Of a DNA stretch of 64,000 nt, positions 37,501 to 47,879 are shown piece after piece; positions within the stretch are counted from its first letter, which is position 1, and every line of letters begins with the position of its first letter. Under the pieces are notes generated by a model that was not told the origin of the DNA, made no database searches, and saw nothing but the letters and a program-made list of their open reading frames with translations. The DNA is from Apostichopus japonicus (lineage: Eukaryota > Echinodermata > Holothuroidea > Aspidochirotida > Stichopodidae). The stretch is taken from contig NC_092568.1 of assembly GCF_037975245.1 (NCBI RefSeq), positions 27,896,501-27,960,500 of the forward strand, read 5' to 3'. The position numbers and the translations under genes are program-made.

Positions 37501-40500
37501 TTAATCCACCTAATATCGCAGTCCTTACGGTGGCGGGATGGCTCCGCGCACTGTACGAGCTGATGATCGAGACTCTCTTTTGCATCCGTGGTTCGAACCC
37601 CGGTAATGACGTCTTTTGCCGATCTTTTACAGTTCGTGACTGCACGGGGAGCTGTAAGTATTAGTTAATCCACCTAATATCTCAGTCCATACGGTGCGCG
37701 ATGGCTCCGCGCACTGTACGAGCTGATGATCGAGACTCTCTTTTGCATCCGTGGTTCGAACCACGGGTGATGACGTCTTTTGCCGATCTTTTACAGCTCA
37801 TGCCTACACGGGGAGCTGTAAGTATTAGTTAATCCACCTAATATCTCAGTCCATACGGTGGCGCGATGGCACCGCGCACTGTACGAGCTGATGATCGAGA
37901 CTCTCTTTTGCATCCGTGGTTCGAACCCCGGTGATGACGTCTTTTGCCGATCTTTTACAGCTCGTGCCTACACGGGGAGCTGTAAGTATTAGTTAATCCA
38001 CCTAATATCTCAGTCCATACGGTGGCGCGATGGCTCCGCGCACTGTACGAGCTGATGATCGAGACTATCTTTTGCATCCGTTGTTCGAACCCCGGTGATG
38101 ACGTCTTTTGCCGATCTTTTACAGTTCGTGACTGCACTGGGAGCTGTAAGTATTAGTTAATCCACCTAATATCTCAGTCCATACGGTGGCGCGATGGCTC
38201 CGCGCACTGTACGAGCTGATGATCGAGACTCTCTTTTGCATCCGTGGTTCGAACCCCGGTGATGACGTCTTTTGCCTATCTTTTACAGCTCGTGCCTGCA
38301 CGGGGAGCTGTAAGTATTAGTTTATCCACCTAATATCTCAGTCCATACGGTGGCGCGATGGCTCCGCGCACTGTACGAGCTGATGATCGAGACTCTCTTT
38401 TGCATCCGTGGTTCGAACCCCGGTGATGACGTCTTTTGCCGAACTTTTACAGCTCGTGCCTACACGCGGAGCTGTAAGTATTAGTTAATCCACCTAATAT
38501 CTCAGTCCATACGGTGGCGCGATGGCTCCGCGCACTGTACGAGCTGATTATCGAGACTCTCTTTTGCATCCGTGGTTCGAACCCCGGTGATGACGTCTTT
38601 TGCCGATCTTTTAAAGCAAGTGCCTACACGGGGAGCTGTAAGTATTAGTTAATCCGCCTAATATCTCAGTCCATACGGTGGCGCGATGGCTCCGCGCACT
38701 GTACGAGCTGATGATCGAGACTCTCTTTTGCATCCGTGGTTCGAACCCCGGTGATGACGTCTTTTGCCGATCTTTTACAGCTCGTGCCTGCACGGGGAGC
38801 TGTAAGTATTAGTTAATCCGCCTAATATCTCAGTCCATACGGTGGCGCGATGGCTCCGCGCACTGTACGAGCTGATGATCGAGACTCTCTTTTGCATCCG
38901 TGGTTCGAACCACGGGTGATGACGTCTTTTGCCGATCTTTTACAGCTCATGCCTACACGGGGAGCTGTAAGTATTAGTTAATCCACCTAATATCTCAGTC
39001 CATACGGTGGCGCGATGGCACCGCGCACTGTACGAGCTGATGATCGAGACTCTCTTTTGCATCCGTGGTTCGAACCCCGGTGATGACGTCTTTTGCCGAT
39101 CTTTTACAGCTCGTGCCTACACGGGGAGCTGTAAGTATTAGTTAATCCACCTAATATCTCAGTCCATACGGTGGCGCGATGGCTCCGCGCACTGTACGAG
39201 CTGATGATCGAGACTATCTTTTGCATCCGTTGTTCGAACCCCGGTGATGACGTCTTTTGCCGATCTTTTACAGTTCGTGACTGCACTGGGAGCTGTAAGT
39301 ATTAGTTAATCCACCTAATATCTCAGTCCATACGGTGGCGCGATGGCTCCGCGCACTGTACGAGCTGATGATCGAGACTCTCTTTTGCATCCGTGGTTCG
39401 AACCCCGGTGATGACGTCTTTTGCCTATCTTTTACAGCTCGTGCCTGCACGGGGAGCTGTAAGTATTAGTTTATCCACCTAATATCTCAGTCCATACGGT
39501 GGCGCGATGGCTCCGCGCACTGTACGAGCTGATGATCGAGACTCTCTTTTGCATCCGTGGTTCGAACCCCGGTGATGACGTCTTTTGCCGAACTTTTACA
39601 GCTCGTGCCTACACGCGGAGCTGTAAGTATTAGTTAATCCACCTAATATCTCAGTCCATACGGTGGCGCGATGGCTCCGCGCACTGTACGAGCTGATTAT
39701 CGAGACTCTCTTTTGCATCCGTGGTTCGAACCCCGGTGATGACGTCTTTTGCCGATCTTTTAAAGCAAGTGCCTACACGGGGAGCTGTAAGTATTAGTTA
39801 ATCCGCCTAATATCTCAGTCCATACGGTGGCGCGATGGCTCCGCGCACTGTACGAGCTGATGATCGAGACTCTCTTTTGCATCCGTGGTTCGAACCCCGG
39901 TGATGACGTCTTTTGCCGATCTTTTACAGCTCGTGCCTGCACGGGGAGCTGTAAGTATTAGTTAATCCGCCTAATATCTCAGTCCATACGGTGGCGCGAT
40001 GGCTCCGCGCACTGTACGAGCTGATGATCGAGACTCTCTTTTGCATCCGTGGTTCGAACCCCGGGTGATGACGTCTTTTGCCGATCTTTAACAGTTCGTG
40101 ACTGCACGGGGAGCTGTAAGTATTAGTTAATCCACCTAATATCTCAGTCCATACGGTGGCGCGATGGCTCCGCGCACTGTACGAGCTGATGATCGAGACT
40201 CTCTTTTGCATCCGTGGTTCGAACCCCGGGTGATGACGTCTTTTGCCGATCTTTTACAGCTCGTGCCTACACGGGGAGCTGTAAGTATTAGTTAATCCAC
40301 CTAATATCTCAGTCCATACGGTGGCGCGATGGCTCCGCGCACTGTACGAGCTGATGATCGAGACTCTCTTTTGCATCCGTGGTTCGAACCCCGGTGATGA
40401 CGTCTTTTGCCGATCTTTTACAGCTCGTGCCTACACGGGGAGCTGTAAGTATTAGTTAATCCACCTAATATCTCAGTCCATACGGTGGCGCGATGGCTCC

Positions 40501-43500
40501 GCGCACTGTACGAGCTGATGATCGAGACTCTCTTTTGCATCCGTGGTTCGAACCCCGGTGATGACGTCTTTTGCCGATCTTTTACAGCTCGTGCCTGCAC
40601 GGGGAGCTGTAAGTATTAGTTAATCCACCTAATATCTCAGTCCATACGGTGGCGCGATGGCTCCGCGCACTGTACGAGCTGATGATCGAGACTCTCTTTT
40701 GCATCCGTGGTTCGAACCCCGGTGATGACGTCTTTTGCCGATCTTTTACAGCTCGTGTCTACACGGGGAGCTGTAAGTATTAGTTAATCCACCTAATATC
40801 TCAGTCCATACGGTGGCGCGATGGCTCCGCGCACTGTACGAGCTGATGATCGAGACTCTCTTTTGCATCCGTGGTTCGAACCCCGGTGATGACGTCTTTT
40901 GCCGATCTTTTACAGCTCGTGCCTACACGGGGAGCTGTAAGTATTAGTTAATCCACCTAATATCTCAGTCCATACGGTGGCGCGATGGCTCCGCGCACTG
41001 TACGAGCTGATGATCGAGACTCTCTTTTGCATCCGTGGTTCGAACCCCGGTGATGACGTCTTTTGCCGAACTTTTACAGCTCGTGCCTACACGCGGAGCT
41101 GTAAGTATTAGTTAATCCACCTAATATCTCAGTCCATACGGTGGCGCGATGGCTCCGCGCACTGTACGAGCTGATGATCGAGACTCTCTTTTGCATCCGT
41201 GGTTCGAACCCCGGTGATGACGTCTTTTGCCGATCTTTTAAAGCAAGTGCCTACACGGGGAGCTGTAAGTATTAGTTAATCCACCTAATATCTCAGTCCA
41301 TACGGTGGCGCGATGGCTCCGCGCACTGTACGAGCTGATGATCGAGACTATCTTTTGCATCCGTGGTTCGAACCCCGGTGATGACGTCTTTTGCCGATCT
41401 TTTACAGCTCGTGCCTGCACGGGGAGCTGTAAGTATTAGTTAATCCACCTAATATCTCAGTCCATACGGTGGCGCGATGGCTCCGCGCACTGTACGAGCT
41501 GATGATCGAGACTCTCTTTTGCATCCGTGGTTCGAACCCTGGTGATGACGTCTTTTGCCGATCTTTTACAGCTCGTGTCTACACGGGGAGCTGTAAGTAT
41601 TAGTTAATCCACCTAATATCTCAGTCCATACGGTGGCGCGATGGCTCCGCGCACTGTACGAGCTGATGATCGAGACTCTATTTTGCATCCGTGGTTCGAA
41701 CCCCGGTGATGACGTCTTTTACAGCTCGTGCCTACACGGGGAGCTGTAAGTATTAGTTAATCCACCTAATATCTCAGTCCATACGGTGGCGCGATGGCTC
41801 CGCGCACTGTACGAGCTGATGATCGAGACTCTCTTTTGCATCCGTGGTTCGAACCCCGGTGATGACGTCTTTTGCCGATCTTTTACAGCTCGTGCCTGCA
41901 CGGGGAGCTGTAAGTATTAGTTAATCCACCTAATATCTCAGTCCATACGGTGGCGCGATGGCTCCGCGCACTGTACGAGCTGATGATCGAGACTCTCTTT
42001 TGCATCCGTGGTTCGAACCCCGGGTGATGAAGTCTTTTGGCTATCTTTTACAACTCGTGCCTGCACGGGGAGCTGTAAGTATTAGTTTATCCACCTAATA
42101 TCTCAGTCCATACGGTGGCGCGATGGCTCCGCGCACTGTACGAGCTGATGATCGAGACTCTCTTTTGCATCGGTGGTTCGAACCCCGGTGATGACGTCTT
42201 TTGCCGATCTTTTACAGCTCGTGCCTACACGGGGAGCTGTAAGTATTAGTTAATCCACCTAATATCTCAGTCCATACGGTGGCGCGATGGCTCCGCGCAC
42301 TGTACGAGCTGATGATCGAGACTCTCTTTTGCATCCGTGGTTCGAACCCCGGTGATGACGTCTTTTGCCGATCTTTTACAACTCGTGCCTGCACGGGGAG
42401 CTGTAAGTATTAGTTTATCCACCTAATATCTCAGTCCATACGGTGGCGCGATGGCTCCGCGCACTGTACGAGCTGATGATCGAGACTCTCTTTTGCATCG
42501 GTGGTTCGAACCCCGGTGATGACGTCTTTTGCCGATCTTTTACAGCTCGTGCCTACACGGGGAGCTGTAAGTATTAGTTAATCCACCTAATATCTCAGTC
42601 CATACGGTGGCGCGATGGCTCCGCGCACTGTACGAGCTGATGATCGAGACTCTCTTTTGCATCCGTGGTTCGAACCCCGGTGATGACGTCTTTTGCCGAT
42701 CTTTTACAGCTCGTGCCTACACGGGGAGCTGTAAGTATTAGTTAATCCACCTAATATCTCAGTCCATACGGTGGCGCGATGGCTCCGCGCACTGTACGAG
42801 CTGATGATCGAGACTCTCTTTTGCATCGGTGGTTCGAACCCCGGTGATGACGTCTTTTGCCGATCTTTTACAGCTCGTGCCTACACGGGGAGCTGTAAGT
42901 ATTAGTTAATCCACCTAATATCTCAGTCCATACGGTGGCGCGATGGCTCCGCGCACTGTACGAGCTGATGATCGAGACTCTCTTTTGCATCCGTGGTTCG
43001 AACCCCGGTGATGACGTCTTTTGCCGATCTTTTACAGCAAGTGCCTACACGGGGAGCTGTAAGTATTAGTTAATCCACCTAATATCTCAGTCCTTACGGT
43101 GGCGCGATGGCTCCGCGCACTGTACGAGCTGATGATCGAGACTCTCTTTTGCATCCGTGGTTCGAACCCCGGTAATGACGTCTTTTGCCGATCTTTTACA
43201 GTTCGTGACTGCACGGGGAGCTGTAAGTATTAGTTAATCCACCTAATATCTCAGTCCATACGGTGCGCGATGGCTCCGCGCACTGTACGAGCTGATGATC
43301 GAGACTCTCTTTTGCATCCGTGGTTCGAACCACGGGTGATGACGTCTTTTGCCGATCTTTTACAGCTCATGCCTACACGGGGAGCTGTAAGTATTAGTTA
43401 ATCCACCTAATATCTCAGTCCATACGGTGGCGCGATGGCACCGCGCACTGTACGAGCTGATGATCGAGACTCTCTTTTGCATCCGTGGTTCGAACCCCGG

Positions 43501-44178
43501 TGATGATGTCTTTTGCCGATCTTTTACAGCTCGTGCCTACACGGGGAGCTGTAAGTATTAGTTAATCCACCTAATATCTCAGTCCATACGGTGGCGCGAT
43601 GGCTCCGCGCACTGTACGAGCTGATGATCGAGACTCTCTTTTGCATCCGTGGTTCGAACCCCGGTGATGACGTCTTTTGCCTATCTTTTACAGCTCGTGC
43701 CTACAAGGGGAGCTGTAAGTAATAGTTAATCCACCTAATATCTCAGTCCATACGGTGGCGCGATGGCTCCGCGCACTGTACGAGCTGATGATCGAGACTC
43801 TCTTTTGCATCCGTGGTTCGAACCCCGGTGATGACGTCTTTTGCCTATCTTTTACAGGAATTGCTTACACGCGGAGCTGTAAGTATTAGTTAATCCACCT
43901 AATATCTCAGTCCATACGGTGGCGCGATGGCTCCGCGCACTGTACGAGCTGATGATCGAGACTCTCTTTTGCATCCGTGGTTCGAACCCCGGTGATGACG
44001 TCTTTTGCCGATCTTTTACAGCAAGTGCCTACACGGGGAGCTGTAAGTATTAGTTAATCCACCTAATATCTCAGTCCATACGGTGGCACGATGGCTCCGC
44101 GCACTGTACGAGCTGATGATCGAGACTCTCTTTTGCATCCGTGGTTCGAACCCCGGTGATGACGTCTTTGCCGATCTT

Positions 44179-46166
44179 TTACAGCAAGTGCCTACACGGG
44201 GAGCTGTAAGTATTAGTTAATCCACCTAATATCTCAGTCCATACGGTGGCGCGATGGCTCCGCGCACTGTACGAGCTGATGATCGAGACTCTCTTTTGCA
44301 TCCGTGGTTCGAACCCCGGTGATGACGTCTTTTGCCGAACTTTTACGGTTCGTGACTGCACGGGGAGCTGTAAGTATTAGTTAATCCACCTAATATCTCA
44401 GTCCATACGGTGGCGCGATGGCTCCGCGCACTGTACGAGCTGATGATCGAGACTCTCTTTTGCATCCGTGGTTCGAACCCCGGTTGATGACATCTTTTGC
44501 CGAACTTTTACAGCTCGTGCCTACACGGGGAGCTGTAAGTATTAGTTAATCCACCTAATATCTCAGTCCATACGGTGGCGCGATGGCTCCGCGCACTGTA
44601 CGAGCTGATGATCGAGACTCTCTTTTGCATCCGTGGTTCGAACCCCGGTGATGACGTCTTTTGCCGATCTTTTACAGCAAGTGCCTACACGGGGAGCTGT
44701 AAGTATTAGTTAATCCACCTAATATCTCAGTCCATACGGTGGCGCGATGGCTCCGCGCACTGTACGAGCTGATGATCGAGACTCTCTTTTGCATCCGTGG
44801 TTCGAACCCCGGTGATGACGTCTTTTGCCGATCTTTTACAGTTCGTGACTGCACGGGGAGCTGTAAGTATTAGTTAATCAACCTAATATCTCAGTCCATA
44901 CGGTGGCGCGATGGCTCCGCGCACTGTACGAGCTGATGATCGAGACTCTCTTTTGCATCCGTGGTTCGAACCCCGGTGATGACGTCTTTTGCCGATCTTT
45001 TACAGCAAGTGCCTACACGGGGAGCTGTAAGTATTAGTTAATCCACCTAATATCTCAGTCCATACGGTGGCGCGATGGCTCCGCGCACTGTACGAGCTGA
45101 TGATCGAGACTCTCTTTTGCATCCGTGGTTCGAACCCCGGTGATGACGTCTTTTGCCTATCTTTTACAGCAATTGCCTACACGGGGAGCTGTAAGTATTA
45201 GTTAATCCACCTAATATCTCAGTCCATACGGTGGCGCGATGGCTCCGCGCACTGTACGAGCTGATGATCGAGACTCTCTTTTGCATCCGTGGTTCGAATC
45301 CCGGTGATGACGTCTTTTGCCGATCTTTTACAGCAAGTGCCTACACGGGGAGCTGTAAGTATTAGTTAATCCACCTAATATCTCAGTCCATACGGTGGCG
45401 CGATGGCTCCGCGCACTGTACGAGCTGATGATCGAGACTCTCTTTTGCATCCGTGGTTCGAACCCCGGTGATGACGTCTTTGCCGATCTTTTACAGCAAG
45501 TGCCTACACGGGGAGCTGTAAGTATTAGTTAATCCACCTAATATCTCAGTCCATACGGTGGCGCGATGGCTCCGCGCACTGTACGAGCTGATGATCGAGA
45601 CTCTCTTTTGCATCCCTGGTTCGAACCCCGGTGATGACGTCTTTTGCCGAACTTTTACGGTTCGTGACTGCACGGGGAGCTGTAAGTATTAGTTAATCAA
45701 CCTAATATCTCAGTCCATACGGTGGCGCGATGGCTCCGCGCACTGTACGAGCTGATGATCGAGACTCTCTTTTGCATCCGTGGTTCGAACCCCGGTTGAT
45801 GACGTCTTTTGCCGAACTTTTACAGCTCGTGCCTACACGGGGAGCTGTAAGTATTAGTTAATCCACCTAATATCTCAGTCCATACGGTGGCGCGATGGCT
45901 CCGCGCACTGTACGAGCTGATGATCGAGACTCTCTTTTGCATCCGTGGTTCGAACCCCGGTGATGACGTCTTTTGCCGATCTTTTACAGCAAGTGCCTAC
46001 ACGGGGAGCTGTAAGTATTAGTTAATCCACCTAATATCTCAGTCCATACGGTGGCGCGATGGCTCCGCGCACTGTACGAGCTGATGATCGAGACTCTCTT
46101 TTGCATCCGTGGTTCGAACCCCGGTGATGACGTCTTTTGCCGATCTTTTACAGCAAGTGACTGCAC
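44179..46166 (+). repeat. Higher-order duplication, 8-unit block (offset 1,312)
   Basis: Units starting 44,179 and 44,672 recur at 45,491 and 45,984. The block includes units with the shortened GTCTTTGCCG and the TTTTACGGTTCGTGAC variant. Confidence 0.85.
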
Positions 46167-46323
46167 GGGGAGCTGTAAGTATTAGTTAATCCACCTAATA
46201 TCTCAGTCCATACGGTGGCGCGATGGCTCCGCGCACTGTACGAGCTGATGATCGAGACTCTCTTTTGCATCCGTGGTTCGAACCCCGGTAATGACGTCTT
46301 TTGCCGATCTTTTACAGTTCGTG

Positions 46324-47640
46324 ACTGCACGGGGAGCTGTAAGTATTAGTTAATCCACCTAATATCTCAGTCCATACGGTGGCGCGATGGCTCCGCGCAC
46401 TGTACGATCTGATGATCGAGACTCTCTTTTGCATCCGTGGTTCGAACCCCGGGTGATGACGTCTTTTGCCGATCTTTTACAGCTCGTGCCTACACGGGGA
46501 GCTGTAAGTATTAGTTAATCCACCTAATATCTCAGTCCATACGGTGGCGCGATGGCTCCGCGCACTGTACGAGCTGATGATCGTGACTCTCTTTTGCATC
46601 CGTGGTTCGAACCCCGGTGATGACGTCTTTTGCCGATCTTTTACAGCTCGTGCCTACACGGGGAGCTGTAAGTATTAGTTAATCCACCTAATCTCTCAGT
46701 CCATACGGTGGCGCGATGGCTCCGCGCACTGTACGAGCTGATGATCGAGACTCTCTTTTGCATCCGTGGTTCGAACCCCGGGTGATGACGTCTTTTGCCG
46801 ATCTTTTACAGCTCGTGCCTACACGCGGAGCTGTAAGTATTAGTTAATCCACCTAATATCTCAGTCCATACGGTGGCGCGATGGCTCCGCGCATTGTACG
46901 AGCTGATGATCGAGACTCTCTTTTGCATCCGTGGTTCGAACCCCGGTAATGACGTCTTTTGCCGATCTTTTACAGTTCGTGACTGCACGGGGAGCTGTAA
47001 GTATTAGTTAATCCACCTAATATCTCAGTCCATACGGTGGCGCGATGGCTCCGCGCACTGTACGATCTGATGATCGAGACTCTCTTTTGCATCCGTGGTT
47101 CGAACCCCGGGTGATGACGTCTTTTGCCGATCTTTTACAGCTCGTGCCTACACGGGGAGCTGTAAGTATTAGTTAATCCACCTAATATCTCAGTCCATAC
47201 GGTGGCGCGATGGCTCCGCGCACTGTACGAGCTGATGATCGTGACTCTCTTTTGCATCCGTGGTTCGAACCCCGGTGATGACGTCTTTTGCCGATCTTTT
47301 ACAGCCCGTGCCTACACGGGGAGCTGTAAGTATTAGTTAATCCACCTAATCTCTCAGTCCATACGGTGGCGCGATGGCTCCGCGCACTGTACGAGCTGAT
47401 GATCGAGACTCTCTTTTGCATCCGTGGTTCGAACCCCGGGTGATGACGTCTTTTGCCGATCTTTTACAGCTCGTGCCTACACGCGGAGCTGTAAGTATTA
47501 GTTAATCCACCTAATATCTCAGTCCATACGGTGGCGCGATGGCTCCGCGCACTGTACGAGCTGATTATCGAGACTCTCTTTTGCATCCGTGGTTCGAACC
47601 CCGGTGATGACGTCTTTTGCCGATCTTTTAAAGCAAGTGC
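46324..47640 (+). repeat. Higher-order duplication, 4-unit block (offset 658) next to the right edge
   Basis: The private variants TACGATCTGATG (46,403 and 47,061), GATCGTGACTC and CTAATCTCTCAG repeat in order at a distance of 658 bases. Confidence 0.85.
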
Positions 47641-47810
47641 CTACACGGGGAGCTGTAAGTATTAGTTAATCCGCCTAATATCTCAGTCCATACGGTGGCG
47701 CGATGGCTCCGCGCACTGTACGAGCTGATGATCGAGACTCTCTTTTGCATCGGTGGTTCGAACCCCGGTGATGACGTCTTTTGCCGATCTTTTACAGCTC
47801 GTGCCTGCAC

Positions 47811-47879
47811 CTTCTCCTGGTTAGTTCCTCTCACATCGATGTAGGAACAGTCTGAGGAAGCATAGTGGCATGAGATTGC
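47811..47879 (-). CDS. PHYH: PHYH exon 7, cut by the satellite array
   Basis: Acceptor TTTCTTTATAG. Codes 23 residues, [20 protein letters not shown] then QEK, aligning with the PHYH C-terminal region. At 47,810 satellite begins with no intervening base. The frame stays open through the satellite for 60 more codons of non-PHYH sequence, stopping at 47,628. The junction reads AAG|GTGCAG, so a weak splice donor made from the satellite cannot be excluded. Confidence 0.88.

Larger units (their letters stand above)
28270..41901 (+). repeat. Nested higher-order repeats of the satellite core (offsets 1,806 / 3,776 / 5,252 / 1,149)
   Basis: Unit groups starting 28,270, 28,434, 28,926 and 29,090 recur at +1,806 (30,076...) and again at 33,852, 34,016, 34,508 and 34,672 (+3,776). 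They recur once more at 39,104, 39,268, 39,760 and 39,924 (+5,252). The units at 31,390 and 32,210 recur at 35,166/35,986 and 40,418/41,238 with the same offsets. A further 7-unit copy relates 37,955/38,119/38,611 to 39,104/39,268/39,760 (+1,149). Shared private variants (GTGTGGACGTC, TTTAACAGTTCG, CTGATTATCG) support common descent rather than chance. Confidence 0.88.
17199..47810 (+). repeat. 30.6-kb array of a 164-bp tRNA-like satellite, about 187 copies
   Basis: Uninterrupted head-to-tail array. Most units are exactly 164 bases; occasional 1-2 base indels occur (for example the extra G in CCCCGGGTG). One short unit near 41,718 lacks TTGCCGATCTTT. Each unit carries an A-box-like TGGCGCGATGG, a B box GGTTCGAACCC 59 bases downstream, TTTT runs and the hairpin ACAGCTC...GAGCTGT. 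Left-edge units (17,199-18,200) are the most diverged, with GGCTTGGCGC or GCAAGTGCC forms. The interior is highly homogeneous. Diagnostic variants (TTCGTGACTGCAC, AAAGCAAGTG, ACACGCGGAG, CATCGGTGG, TGACATC) recur in blocks, showing higher-order duplication. Because 164 is not a multiple of three, open frames change phase each unit. The recurring 60-65 codon frames on either strand are therefore not genes. The right end stops inside a PHYH exon. Confidence 0.97.

Noticed and set aside
17199-47810. CRISPR-like array
   Set aside because: Regular spacing, but whole units repeat with no unique spacers, and the setting is eukaryotic.
17199-47810. Cluster of functional tRNA genes
   Set aside because: The B box and a D-stem are good, but there is no acceptor stem, no proper anticodon arm, and the box spacing is too long. 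tRNA-derived repeat is the better call.
17123-47834. Dozens of 60-95 codon open frames on both strands of the large array
   Set aside because: They are the same repeat read again and again. The 164-base period is not a multiple of three, so no frame crosses units, and none resembles a known protein. The only one joined to real coding sequence is the one running out of PHYH exon 7.
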